From the NCBI GenBank assembly GCA_045106855.1, contig JBGCFI010000007.1, positions 186,001 to 250,000 on the forward strand: a DNA stretch of 64,000 bases, given 5' to 3'. The position numbers and the translations under genes were made by a program. How positions within the stretch are numbered: the stretch's first letter is position 1; the number at the start of each line of letters is the position of its first letter. The notes beneath the pieces are model-generated. The model did not search any database. It saw nothing but the letters and a program-made list of their open reading frames with translations, and was not told the origin of the DNA. Of the stretch, positions 19,610 to 28,673 are shown in pieces. This DNA is from Granulosicoccus sp045106855 (GTDB lineage Bacteria > Pseudomonadota > Gammaproteobacteria > Granulosicoccales > Granulosicoccaceae).

Positions 19610-21391
19610 TCAGGAAACCTGTTGTGGTCGCATGTCGCTCTTGCTGATACCTGCGACTTTGTTAGGCGCTTTCATCGCATCGCGACGGAACGGCTCGCCT
19701 AATTCCTGATTAAGAACAACTTCAATAAACGTTGTGACATTATCATTCATCTGTTCTTTAACAGCTGTAGTCAATGCCTCTGATAACTCGTCGGTGTTAT
19801 GGACCTTTACACCTTTCAGGCCACAGGCATCGGCGATTTTCGCATATTCAACACCCTGATTGAGTTCCGTACCGACAAAATTGTCGTCGTACCATAATGT
19901 GGTGTTGCGCTTTTCAGCACCCCACTGGTAATTGCGGAAAATAACCATGGTGATAGGTGGCCAGTCATTACGTCCGCATGCAGTCATCTCATTCATGGAA
20001 ATACCAAAAGCTCCATCACCGGCAAATCCTACGACTGGAACATCCGGACAACCAATTTTGGCACCGAGAATAGCTGGTAGACCATAACCGCAAGGGCCGA
20101 ACAGACCGGGTGCTAGATATTTGCGTCCTTTCTCGAAGGTTGGGTACGCGTTTCCGATGGCACAGTTGTTACCTATGTCACTGGATATGATGACGTCTTC
20201 AGGTAGGGAATCGCGAATTGCCAGCCAGGCATTTCGTGGTGACATGCGATCAGGCTCGCGTTTACGAGCGCGCTCGTTCCAGTCAATACCCGGATCGTTG
20301 TCCTCCTCGTGCTCCATCGATACAAGCTCTTGCGCCCAGCGATCTTTAGTGTGCTTTATTTCGCTACGACGTTCCGCTCGTCCAGCATCGCCAGCGGTCG
20401 CGCTGATTTTCGCTAGAAGTTCTTGCGCGACATATTTCGCATCTCCTTGAATGGCTACATCGACACGCTTGGTCAATCCGATTCTGTCTGCGTTGATATC
20501 TACCTGGATCAATTTGGCGTTTGTCGGCCAGTAGTCGATGCCGTACCCCGGCAAGGTTGAAAACGGGTTGAGACGTGTTCCCAGCGCGAGCACGACGTCC
20601 GCCTTGGCGATCAGTTGCATGGCTGCTTTTGAACCGTTGTAGCCCAAAGGTCCGACTGAGAGCTCATGAGAACCTGGAAATGCATCGTTGTGCTGGTAAT
20701 TACAGCAAACAGGGGAGTCGAGTTTTTCCGCTAACGCAGCAGATGCCTCTATGGCTCCACCGATAACGACACCAGCTCCGTTCAACAAGACAGGAAACTG
20801 TGCTTCGGAGAGAAGCTTGGCTGCCGCGTCGATTGCAGAGGCACCCCCTCTGGGACGCTCAAGTCGTACCACTTGAGGTAACTCGATATCTATGACCTGA
20901 GTCCAGTAGTCTCTGGGAATATTGATCTGGGCTGGTCCTGACAAACGCCATGCTTGTTCAATAACGCGATTAAGGACTTCTGCAATCCGTGATGGATCCC
21001 TGACTTCTTCCTGATAGGCAACCATATCTTCAAACAGGGCCATCTGCTTGATTTCCTGAAATCCACCCTGGCCAATGCTTTTGTTGGCAGCCTGAGGTGT
21101 TACCAGCAGTAGCGGCGTGTGATTCCAGTACGCAGTTTTAACCGGTGTTACAAAATTCGTTATGCCCGGGCCATTTTGCGCGATTGCCATGGACATTTTT
21201 CCAGTGGCGCGGGTGTATCCATCTGCGCTCATGCCGGCGTTACACTCGTGGGCACAATCCCAGAACTTTACGCCAGCCTCAGGGAAGAGGTCGGAAATGG
21301 GCATCATCGCTGATCCAATGATCCCGAAGGCATGTTCGATTCCGTGCATCTGAAGAACCTTGATGAAGGCCTCTTCGGTAGTCATCTTCAA
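19610..21391 (-). CDS. xsc: Sulfoacetaldehyde acetyltransferase
   Basis: A 593-residue thiamine-diphosphate enzyme that converts sulfoacetaldehyde plus phosphate to acetyl phosphate and sulfite, the desulfonation step of taurine, isethionate and other C2-sulfonate catabolism in the cytoplasm. The N-terminus MTTEEAFIKVLQMHGIEHAF, GIIGSAMMPISDLFPEAG and AHECNAG (with the ThDP-activating Glu) are close to those of characterised Xsc. The ThDP-binding GDG...N block lies near residue 445 (GFAGDGAFG). I choose TTG at 21391: it has AGGAG nine bases upstream and gives the family start MKMTTEEA; an ATG two codons in and one six codons out lack good sites. No pta, taurine dehydrogenase or sulfite exporter is adjacent, which is unusual. 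Confidence 0.93.
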   Translation of the reverse strand: MKMTTEEAFIKVLQMHGIEHAFGIIGSAMMPISDLFPEAGVKFWDCAHECNAGMSADGYTRATGKMSMAIAQNGPGITNFVTPVKTAYWNHTPLLLVTPQAANKSIGQGGFQEIKQMALFEDMVAYQEEVRDPSRIAEVLNRVIEQAWRLSGPAQINIPRDYWTQVIDIELPQVVRLERPRGGASAIDAAAKLLSEAQFPVLLNGAGVVIGGAIEASAALAEKLDSPVCCNYQHNDAFPGSHELSVGPLGYNGSKAAMQLIAKADVVLALGTRLNPFSTLPGYGIDYWPTNAKLIQVDINADRIGLTKRVDVAIQGDAKYVAQELLAKISATAGDAGRAERRSEIKHTKDRWAQELVSMEHEEDNDPGIDWNERARKREPDRMSPRNAWLAIRDSLPEDVIISSDIGNNCAIGNAYPTFEKGRKYLAPGLFGPCGYGLPAILGAKIGCPDVPVVGFAGDGAFGISMNEMTACGRNDWPPITMVIFRNYQWGAEKRNTTLWYDDNFVGTELNQGVEYAKIADACGLKGVKVHNTDELSEALTTAVKEQMNDNVTTFIEVVLNQELGEPFRRDAMKAPNKVAGISKSDMRPQQVS

Positions 21392-21658
21392 AGTGCAATA
21401 CTCCTGCAAGTTTGGTGGGTGGCTGAATACTTACGTAGTGCGCGAATGATAGTGCTGAAAGCGCCTGTGCGGAAGAGCTACTCTTGGTACAACGTTATAC
21501 GGCGTGTGGCACCAGCGTTAGTGGTGTGTTACGGGTCGCCGAAACGTTTGGCTGCCCCGGATAGACCGGCATCGACAATTTAGTACCTAAAATTCAGCAA
21601 AAGCGTCAAATAGACGACTAAAATTTGCATTACGCGAGTATTTGCCTCAGGAGCCGGC

Positions 21659-22339
21659 TTATTCCTGAGGCACTCTCACGAATTCCCTGTCTTCTGCATC
21701 GGTAAAAGCGACGATTCCGAACTGCCTGGCAATCACAATTTGTGCGATGTGGTTGATGGATTCACCGGGTTCCTCGACGCTATCCGGGGTTAGGTCAACG
21801 GAGTTGACGCGAACCACATCTTCATAGGATTGACCACCGATTTCCTCAAACTCCAGCTCGGCATCGAGATAGATGACGCGTAACGGGTCTGTTGAGGCTC
21901 GGGTTCTTTCTATGCTGATATCGGCCAGATAGCTTCCTACCAACTCCGTGCCTGCCGGGGCCTCAACGCGATGGTCGATCAATAGCGCTTCATCCGCCGA
22001 GTCGAGCAGCAGCTGTTCTTGCTGGGTGTAGATACTCGTCAATGCCAAAGTGCCATCGGATGCCTCTAGGCGGACTCTTGCTGTTAGCCCGCAGACTACG
22101 TCCTCGTCGTTACTGGACCCGTCCGTGCCGAGAAACGGAGAATTCAGCACAGGCTTTTGTCGCACGAAATTCATCATGGTTCCGTCGGACCTCATGAAAG
22201 TGACGGTACCCTCGGTTGCATCAGATTGCCACTGTGAGAACTCAGGATGATCGAATATTTCGCAGTCTCGTTCGGAAACAGCGTCGCATGCCGTAAGAAT
22301 AAACGCGATAGCAGGTAAGCTTGGGAGGTAACTTTTCAC
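21659..22339 (-). CDS. Uncharacterised lipoprotein
   Basis: A 226-residue protein with a lipoprotein signal: a short basic start, a hydrophobic core and the lipobox LTAC with Cys near position 19. The rest is acidic and beta-rich by eye, with no domain I recognise; SNDEDVVCG holds one of the few further cysteines. The start is GTG, only 35 bases from the divergent Gfo/Idh start, so their promoters must extend into each other's 5' regions. No function can be assigned. Confidence 0.6.
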   Translation of the reverse strand: MKSYLPSLPAIAFILTACDAVSERDCEIFDHPEFSQWQSDATEGTVTFMRSDGTMMNFVRQKPVLNSPFLGTDGSSNDEDVVCGLTARVRLEASDGTLALTSIYTQQEQLLLDSADEALLIDHRVEAPAGTELVGSYLADISIERTRASTDPLRVIYLDAELEFEEIGGQSYEDVVRVNSVDLTPDSVEEPGESINHIAQIVIARQFGIVAFTDAEDREFVRVPQE

Positions 22340-22374
22340 GATAAATCCATGGATTCAATAGAGGATATGATGGC

Positions 22375-23433
22375 ATGAAAAAACGAATTGCGGTTGTTGG
22401 AGCCGGACTGATTGGACGGCGACACGCTGAGGCAATTCTCAACACTCGATCGGCATCGCTGGGAGCACTGGTAGACCCCGATCCTCACACTGCTGTTTTG
22501 GCCGCGCAATACAATACCGTGTGCCTCGAATCCCTTGATAGTCTGCTCGACGCCAAAATTGCCGACGGAATTGTACTCTCGACACCGAATCAGCAGCACG
22601 TTCCTCAGGCTCTGGCATGCATCGAGGCCAAGATCCCTGTGCTCGTCGAAAAACCGCTCGCCATCGATTTATCAGGTGCCATATCCATTGTACGGGCGAG
22701 TGATGCAGCATCGGTGCCTGTGCTCACTGGTCATCACAGACGGCACAACCCGCTGGTGGTAAAGGCCCGGCAGATGATCAGCGAAGGCCAGCTGGGAACA
22801 ATAACCGCGGCCCAGGCGACTACCTGGTTCTACAAACCGGATGAATACTTCGATGTCCCCTGGCGCACCAGACCCGGGGCAGGTCCTGTTTATATCAATC
22901 TTATTCATGATGTCGATATGTTGAGACATCTGTGCGGCGAGGTGATTCAGGTACAAGCCATGGAGTCACGCATGGTGCGTGAAAATGAAGTGGAGGATAC
23001 CTGCGTTATTCTTATGCGTTTTGCTGATGGTGCATTGGGTACATTAAGTGTATCGGATTGCACAGCATCGCCCTGGAGTTGGGAACTAACGGCGCGTGAA
23101 AACCCAGCCTATCCCGTTACCAGTGAACTTTGTTATCAGATAGGCGGTACTCACGGATCACTGGCATTACCGGATTTGTCATTGTGGCAGCATCCGCAGA
23201 AGCGCAGTTGGTGGGAGCCCATCAGCGCAAGGCGCGTCCCTTTTGCAGTCGCAGATCCGCTTGTCAGACAAATTGATCAGTTTGTCAGTGTTATTTGTGG
23301 TGAGCAGTCGCCGTTGGTCAGCGCGCGAGATGGCATGCTTAATCAGCAGGTCATCGAGGCGATAAAACGCTCGGCTAGTGAGCGCCGTCTGGTGGATATC
23401 AGCATGGATCCGGAAGATCCGTCGTCTGTTTAA
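22375..23433 (+). CDS. Gfo/Idh/MocA-family oxidoreductase
   Basis: A 352-residue NAD(P)-dependent dehydrogenase. An N-terminal Rossmann fold (AVVGAGLIGRRHAEA, residues 6-20) is followed by the EKP motif (VEKPLAI, near 95) that supplies the catalytic lysine, and by the C-terminal alpha/beta domain with INLIHDVDMLRHLCG holding the conserved histidine. Family members oxidise or reduce sugars, cyclitols or sugar acids. GAGG lies about ten bases upstream of the ATG. It ends overlapping the tail of the convergent DUF1028 gene by four bases. The substrate is undetermined. It is not part of the three-gene Gfo/Idh array near 45-48 kb. Confidence 0.87.
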   Translation: MKKRIAVVGAGLIGRRHAEAILNTRSASLGALVDPDPHTAVLAAQYNTVCLESLDSLLDAKIADGIVLSTPNQQHVPQALACIEAKIPVLVEKPLAIDLSGAISIVRASDAASVPVLTGHHRRHNPLVVKARQMISEGQLGTITAAQATTWFYKPDEYFDVPWRTRPGAGPVYINLIHDVDMLRHLCGEVIQVQAMESRMVRENEVEDTCVILMRFADGALGTLSVSDCTASPWSWELTARENPAYPVTSELCYQIGGTHGSLALPDLSLWQHPQKRSWWEPISARRVPFAVADPLVRQIDQFVSVICGEQSPLVSARDGMLNQQVIEAIKRSASERRLVDISMDPEDPSSV

Positions 23434-24107
23434 CGGTCCCCGGCGACACCATAGCTGGGTGCATTCGCTGGGTTTATTGCGCGATTCAGGTAATCAATCA
23501 TCTGCGGTTCGTAGGCCGTCCACAGATGTCGCAGTTGTGCCGTGGGATCCGTGTCGTGCCAGTCAATTCTCAGGTCAACCAGGGCAAACGGCATCTTGTC
23601 GACTACTTTCAAGGCCGCGGAATGTACGGGTCCTTCTTCACCTCCTGCCTCAATGCCAGCTTCAAGCGCTGCCAGCAGGCGCTCTGCCAGGTGCGCTTCA
23701 GGTAGGGCATTGAACGCCTTTGTCATCTGAGTGGGCACGTGGTCGTTACTTAACAGATTTCCTGCCGCTATACAGTTGCTTGCCTGGTGCGATGCATGTA
23801 TGCCAAGTATATGGGAGCCGGTGAAATGTGAGGTCGTACCATTGCGGTCGATAGCGGTTAATTGCCGGTAATCGATGTGTTCACGGCCTTGGATTACGTG
23901 GTTAATAGCGCTTGTTGCGTCGTCTCCCAGGGCGAGTCTGTCGAGTACCAGATTGGCAAGATCCGGGTCTGTGATGTTCTGAGTGGCGACAGCTCCAGTA
24001 CCTGCGCGAGCGTGCGGACAACGTGAACCCACACAGATTGACGACGTTGCGATAGCGACACCGAACATACCTGTGCGATCGCATCGTCCAGTTATTGAGA
24101 ACGTCAT
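23430..24107 (-). CDS. DUF1028 family protein
   Basis: A 225-residue protein of the DUF1028 family, whose fold resembles Ntn-hydrolases. The N-terminus MTFSITGRCDRTGMFGVAIATSS, the following CPHARAGTGAVATQ and the central SHFTGSHILGIHASHQASNCIAAGNLL are diagnostic. No signal peptide is seen. Family members are often found beside amino acid, amine or peptide catabolic genes and are presumed amidases or deaminases, but no reaction is established. Here it precedes a RidA gene on the same strand by about 90 bases in reverse order, which fits a nitrogen-compound breakdown setting. Confidence 0.83.
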   Translation of the reverse strand: MTFSITGRCDRTGMFGVAIATSSICVGSRCPHARAGTGAVATQNITDPDLANLVLDRLALGDDATSAINHVIQGREHIDYRQLTAIDRNGTTSHFTGSHILGIHASHQASNCIAAGNLLSNDHVPTQMTKAFNALPEAHLAERLLAALEAGIEAGGEEGPVHSAALKVVDKMPFALVDLRIDWHDTDPTAQLRHLWTAYEPQMIDYLNRAINPANAPSYGVAGDR

Positions 24108-24194
24108 GCTGAAATCCTGTTGACAGTGGTTATCGAAGTTGTTTGCATGCTTTGCGGCAGGCCTATTCAGATGAGGAGGTGCTGTACGCAGACA

Positions 24195-24611
24195 CTAATC
24201 GGGTATGACGGCTGTCACTTCAATTTCAACTACCCATTCAGGGCGGGCAAGTGCTGAGACAACCAGCCCCGTGGACACAGGGTAAACGCCTTTCAACCAT
24301 TTTCCCATCTCCCGGTATACGTCCTCGCGATAACGTATATCGGTTAGATACACCACGACGCGACAAATGGAGGCGAGGGTTGCCCCGGATTCCTTGAGTA
24401 ACATCTCAATATTTTGCATGGCTTTTTTTGTTTGCAAAGCGGCGTCTCCGACATGCAGGGTTTCGCGAGTGTCCAGGTCTTGGGAGATCTGGCCGCGTAG
24501 AAAAACCATGGTGCCCTTGGCAACGACTGCCTGGCACAGATCATTGTCAAGTTTTTGTTCTGGGTAGGTGTCTTTGGTATTGAATGGTCTGATTCGCTTG
24601 TGCAAAGTCAT
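24195..24611 (-). CDS. RidA-family protein (Rid subfamily with longer N-terminus)
   Basis: A 138-residue member of the YjgF/YER057c/UK114 (Rid) family of small trimeric proteins. RidA itself hydrolyses reactive enamine/imine intermediates made by PLP enzymes. Visible features are the MVFLRGQISQDLDTRE strand, KKAMQNIEMLLKESGATLASICRVVVYLTD and the C-terminal ALARPEWVVEIEVTAV, where the usual catalytic Arg of RidA (in CVEVRxxPK-type ends) is not obvious. It may therefore be a Rid2-7 subfamily member with another function. The frame continues upstream to 24803, but the ATG at 24611 gives the normal family length. Upstream lies the divergent VOC gene. Confidence 0.82.
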   Translation of the reverse strand: MTLHKRIRPFNTKDTYPEQKLDNDLCQAVVAKGTMVFLRGQISQDLDTRETLHVGDAALQTKKAMQNIEMLLKESGATLASICRVVVYLTDIRYREDVYREMGKWLKGVYPVSTGLVVSALARPEWVVEIEVTAVIPD

Positions 24612-24849
24612 GAGATTGTGTTTTTCGTGTATGTGGAGCGAGTTTGCGATGCGCACAATTAGAGTTGTGATTCTCCCCGTTGTTGCAGCCAAGCGCAACA
24701 ACGGTTGAGAACCACGAAAACACGAGGAATATTCAGAGTCATTTCTTGCTCTCGCTGTACTTGCATTTTCATGGCGTAAATGGTTTGGTCCACTGGACCG
24801 CAAGTTTGTTTATGATGAGGCTATCAGCGTGTATGAGAAATGCCAGTAG

Positions 24850-25494
24850 ATGTCAATATTCCTTGACCATGTATTTATACTGACTGATCCGGGCGCTGAG
24901 GTTGGTCGTCGTCTGTCCGACCTAGGCATTATCGAAGGACCAGCAAATACTCATCCCGGGCAGGGTACTGCCAACAGGCGATACTTCTTTAAAGGGTTTA
25001 CCATTGAGTTGTTATTTATCAATGATAGAGAAGAGGCATTAAACGGAACGGGTCGTGTACTGGATCTTGTTAATCGCATGTCAGATTCAATGGCCAGTCC
25101 GTTTGGAATTGTTGTTCGTGAATCGAACAAGGAAAGTACACCCGGGTTTCCCAATTGGCAGTATTTTCCTGACTATTTTCATGGAAAACTATGTTTTCAT
25201 GTGGGCGAAAATTCAGGACAACACACTGAACCACTGTGTATTTGCATGCCACCATCATTGGCGAAGGCATCTTCCATACCTGCGGAATATGCCAATCCGG
25301 ATTGGCAGTTAAGTGCTTTGGATATTAATCTACCCGGTGAGCAAGCATCGAAAACGCTACAGCATTTCTCTGCTGTCCCTATGGTTAGATTCAATTTCGG
25401 AAAACAGCATCACATGCACATGACGTTTAATCATGGTGCTGCCGGTTTGTCGGAAAATCTTGGCCCTGATTTGCCATTGACCCTGGCGTGGTGA
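24850..25494 (+). CDS. VOC-superfamily (glyoxalase-like) protein
   Basis: A 214-residue protein with the vicinal-oxygen-chelate pattern: the N-terminal strand IFLDHVFILTD (His at 7) and a second half around LQHFSAVPMVRFNFGKQHHMHMTFNH. This resembles the glyoxalase-like domain (Glyoxalase_3 type) rather than glyoxalase I itself. A cytoplasmic isomerase, lyase or dioxygenase is possible but cannot be specified. It diverges from the RidA gene and converges with the HAD phosphatase 13 bases on. The ribosome site is weak. Confidence 0.68.
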   Translation: MSIFLDHVFILTDPGAEVGRRLSDLGIIEGPANTHPGQGTANRRYFFKGFTIELLFINDREEALNGTGRVLDLVNRMSDSMASPFGIVVRESNKESTPGFPNWQYFPDYFHGKLCFHVGENSGQHTEPLCICMPPSLAKASSIPAEYANPDWQLSALDINLPGEQASKTLQHFSAVPMVRFNFGKQHHMHMTFNHGAAGLSENLGPDLPLTLAW

Positions 25495-25507
25495 TTATCT
25501 AAAAGAG

Positions 25508-26227
25508 TCAGCATTTTCTGGGTCTTAGTCTGGGCAGTAAATCGGAAAGTTCCTCGAATGAGTCGATAATGGCATCTGGACGTTCGTTACCGGTAAGCAT
25601 CGTAACAGCCAGCCCGTGGTTATATCCGTAGCTTACGGCGATCACCGAAAAGTCGGCAGCTCGCGCTGCGAGGATATCCGAAATAGAGTCACCGATAAGC
25701 AGGCAACGTGAGGGTGTTGTGTTAGTCAGTCTGGATGCCTCTAGCAAGGCTTCAGGGTGCGGTTTTTTGTGCCTGACATCATCCCCTGCAATATGGTGGC
25801 TGAAATGTCTGTCTATTCCCAGTGCTTTTAGAAGAGGGCGAGAGAAGCGTCCTGCCTTGTTGGTGACACAAACCATCGGTAATTCAAGAGTGGTCAACCA
25901 CAGAAGGCCACTCTCGACTCCAGGGTACAGGTTTGATGCACTCCCATTGGTGTCGTCATAGGCTGACAAAAAGGCGTCCATTGCCGGGCTGAATATGTCC
26001 GCTGAAGCTTCTTTGTTCATCGACCCTGTGAGTGCTCGATGTACTAACTTTTCGATACCGTTGCCTACCCAGTGGCGCACATCCTCAAGTGTTGCGGGTT
26101 GATGATTCATTAGCGTTTGCATGCGCACCACCGCAGCATGCAAATCGCCTGCGGAATCGACAAGAGTTCCGTCAAGATCAATGGCAATCATGTCAATCGT
26201 TTGCATAGTCGATGATATGTCCTGCAT
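25508..26227 (-). CDS. HAD-family phosphatase, phosphoglycolate phosphatase-like
   Basis: A 239-residue HAD-superfamily hydrolase. Motif I is AIDLDGTLVDS with the nucleophile and acid/base aspartates near residues 15 and 17. Motif II (VCVTNK) lies near 119, the motif III lysine in KKPHPEALLEA near 155, and motif IV GDSISD near 180. The cap type and spacing are those of Gph/PGP, which dephosphorylates 2-phosphoglycolate in the cytoplasm. No rpe/trpS neighbours of the classic gph operon are present, so the exact substrate is open. Later ATGs at codons 8 and 13 are alternative starts. Confidence 0.84.
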   Translation of the reverse strand: MQDISSTMQTIDMIAIDLDGTLVDSAGDLHAAVVRMQTLMNHQPATLEDVRHWVGNGIEKLVHRALTGSMNKEASADIFSPAMDAFLSAYDDTNGSASNLYPGVESGLLWLTTLELPMVCVTNKAGRFSRPLLKALGIDRHFSHHIAGDDVRHKKPHPEALLEASRLTNTTPSRCLLIGDSISDILAARAADFSVIAVSYGYNHGLAVTMLTGNERPDAIIDSFEELSDLLPRLRPRKC

Positions 26228-26379
26228 AGAGGTTTATGGAACGTCAGCCTGTTTTATGGCTGTGCCTGGTATGCAAGCCTGTGAAAGTACTGATTGTCAG
26301 AAACAGGGATCGTCTCTTGCGGTATCTCTGGTGTAGACTCCGAGTTTATATTTTAAATCACTGTAAGGGTTGACGACGC

Positions 26380-26724
26380 ATGGCAATTGAAAGAAAAGGA
26401 ACAAACGAGCGTAGTAGCAAAATCGTCATTCACAATGGGGTCGTGTATTTAAGTGGTCAGGTCGGTGACGGTGAAACGGTTACCGAACAAGCTGTCGATT
26501 GTCTGGGACGTGTTGATACCTTGTTGGCTGAAGTTGGTTCATCACGGGAACAAATGCTGCAGGCAACCGTCTGGCTGTCCGATATGAGTTACTTTGCCGA
26601 ATTCAATAAAGTCTGGAATGACTGGGTTCCCAGCGGACATGCGCCTGCCAGAGCCTGTGGAGAGGCAAAGCTTGCACGCGAGATTCTAAAAGTGGAGGTC
26701 ATTGTCACAGCTGCGCTGAATTGA
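26380..26724 (+). CDS. RidA-family protein
   Basis: A 114-residue Rid protein, the second in this region. Landmarks are HNGVVYLSGQVGD, TEQAVDCLGRVDTLLAEVGSSREQMLQATVWLSDM and RACGEAKLAREILKVEVIVTAA. The C-terminal form CGEAKLA...VEVIV differs from canonical RidA (which carries an Arg in VEIE-type ends) and resembles the RutC/Rid subfamily-2 variants. It precedes the aconitase X gene by about 175 bases on the same strand. Aconitase X enzymes that dehydrate hydroxyproline yield an imine/enamine product, a chemically sensible substrate for a Rid partner. That link is inference. Confidence 0.82.
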   Translation: MAIERKGTNERSSKIVIHNGVVYLSGQVGDGETVTEQAVDCLGRVDTLLAEVGSSREQMLQATVWLSDMSYFAEFNKVWNDWVPSGHAPARACGEAKLAREILKVEVIVTAALN

Positions 26725-26899
26725 CACTTGTAGCAGCTCCTTTTATACATGTGGACAATCACCATATCGTTGAGAAGTCTACACCTCTGTCAGAATGAAC
26801 AACCCGGAACCGCTTGGCGCCCATGACCAATAAGTCGAAATATCGGAGATTACAATCGGTTTCCTGATACAGAATTTTGACAACAGCGGCACCCTGCTG

Positions 26900-28531
26900 G
26901 TGTGTGACGTTGCGCTGAGTTTCTGGGGTGGTGTTCATCCCCAGACGGGTGTAATTGTCGATGCGCATCATCCGCAATGTGGTGAAAGCGTGGCCGGTCG
27001 GGTGGTGATGATGCCTTCATCACGGGGTTCGTGTACCGGAAGTGCAGTTCTTCTGGGTCTTGCGCTTACTGGTAAAGCGCCCGCTGCGTTTGTATTCCGT
27101 GAAGCAGAAGATGTTTTGACGCTTGGCGCTGTAGTCAGCAACACCCTGTATGGGTCCTCAATTGCGGTGATCAGACTCGATGAACAAAGCTACGGCAAGG
27201 TGGCGCAAGAGTCGCTCGCTCAGGTGCAGAACAACATACTGATTGCTGGTGATATTTCTATTCCGTTGCGCCATCTGGAGGAGAGTTCGTTGAGGTTATC
27301 ATCACGCGATCAGAAAATGCTGGATGGTGATGAAGGCAAAGCACTTCAGATTGCCATGAGCACCATCTGCACAATGGGGCGGGTTCATAATGCTCAATCT
27401 CTGATTGATATAACACGCGTTCACATTGATGGATGCATTTATGCAAGTCCAGCCAATCTCACATTTGCCCAAACCGTCAGGCAGCATGGCGGCCAGGTCT
27501 GCGTTCCCACAACGATGAATGCAATCTCTGTAGATTATGCCAATTGGCGAAAACAAGGGATTGCCGATGATTTCGGTATGCCTGCGCAGGCTTTGGCCGA
27601 CGCATATGTAGCAATGGGTGCCGAGCCCAGCTTCACATGTGCCCCCTATTTGCGCGCAGACAAACCGGTTTTGGGTGAACCTGTTGCCTGGGCAGAATCT
27701 AACGCTGTTGTGTACGCTAACTCAGTGCTTGGCGCACGAACAAACAAACACCCGGATTTTCTCGATCTTTTTATCGCATTGACCGGACGCGCGCCCGATG
27801 TGGGTATGTACGAAGTCGAGTCACGTCAGCCTTCTCTGGTAATTAATGTTGAATGGCTACCGGGTGCTGACGAGTCCTTCTGGCCTTTGCTCGGCTGGAT
27901 TTCCGGTCAGCTCTCCCCTGAAGGAATCCCGTTGTTGCGGGGACTAAGCGATAGCCAGCCTGGCGATGATGATCTCAAGGCACTTTGTGCCGCATTTGGG
28001 ACTACCTCTGGCGCACCGATGTTACATATTGAAGGTATAACGCCAGAAGCCGCAGCATTCGCAGACTGTTCTTTACCGGATAGCTTGGTGTGTCGCGACG
28101 ATTTCCATCGCGCATGGTCTAAATTCAATAGATCCCAACAAGCTGTTGATCTCATCGCTCTGGGAAGTCCGCATTTGTCGGCTAAGGAATGTCTATTATT
28201 TGCTCAATTGATGGAAGGTCGGTCGATCGCGGAGGAGGTCGATGTGATCATGACCATTGGTCGCGATATTCTTAATGAAGTTGAACAGTCCGGTGTACTT
28301 GCTCAACTCGAAGCACTTGGCGCTCAGATTGTTCCGGATATTTGCTGGTGCTCCATATCCCGGCCATTGTTTCCTGTCAATGCCCGCACGGTCATGACTA
28401 ACTCAGGTAAGTATGCGCACTACGGACCGGGTTTGTCCGGGTGTGAAGTACTGTTTGGTAGTTTGTCGGATTGTGCAGATACAGCCACAACTGGACGACC
28501 ACCTGATACACCGCCTCAATGGATGGGCTAG
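26900..28531 (+). CDS. Aconitase X (fused swivel plus catalytic domain), possible cis-3-hydroxy-L-proline dehydratase
   Basis: A protein of about 543 residues fusing the small AcnX swivel domain (DUF126) to the large catalytic domain (DUF521). The swivel shows LSFWGGVHPQTGVIVDAHHP and VMMPSSRGSCTGS; the catalytic part contains ISVDYANWRKQG, the cysteine in SFTCAPYL, and ALTGRAPDVGMYE. Bacterial AcnX proteins with this fusion include cis-3-hydroxy-L-proline dehydratases, which give delta-1-pyrroline-2-carboxylate. The start is a problem: GTG 26900 has no ribosome site and cuts off a conserved strand that is in frame upstream (about 26849-26899: IGFLIQNFDNSGTLLV), where no ATG, GTG or TTG exists after the TAA at 26831. 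Family is confident; start and substrate are not. Confidence 0.82.
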   Translation: MCDVALSFWGGVHPQTGVIVDAHHPQCGESVAGRVVMMPSSRGSCTGSAVLLGLALTGKAPAAFVFREAEDVLTLGAVVSNTLYGSSIAVIRLDEQSYGKVAQESLAQVQNNILIAGDISIPLRHLEESSLRLSSRDQKMLDGDEGKALQIAMSTICTMGRVHNAQSLIDITRVHIDGCIYASPANLTFAQTVRQHGGQVCVPTTMNAISVDYANWRKQGIADDFGMPAQALADAYVAMGAEPSFTCAPYLRADKPVLGEPVAWAESNAVVYANSVLGARTNKHPDFLDLFIALTGRAPDVGMYEVESRQPSLVINVEWLPGADESFWPLLGWISGQLSPEGIPLLRGLSDSQPGDDDLKALCAAFGTTSGAPMLHIEGITPEAAAFADCSLPDSLVCRDDFHRAWSKFNRSQQAVDLIALGSPHLSAKECLLFAQLMEGRSIAEEVDVIMTIGRDILNEVEQSGVLAQLEALGAQIVPDICWCSISRPLFPVNARTVMTNSGKYAHYGPGLSGCEVLFGSLSDCADTATTGRPPDTPPQWMG

Positions 28532-28673
28532 CCAATGCTTGAATGATTCCTGCCCTGAAGGCGGTGAAAACAGACAACAATCTAGCGTAAATCCCGCACG
28601 TTCCCAAGTCCGAAAATTCGCTTATCGAGTTTAGACGCGTGAGTAAATAAACAGACCTTTGGATTGATGGCGC

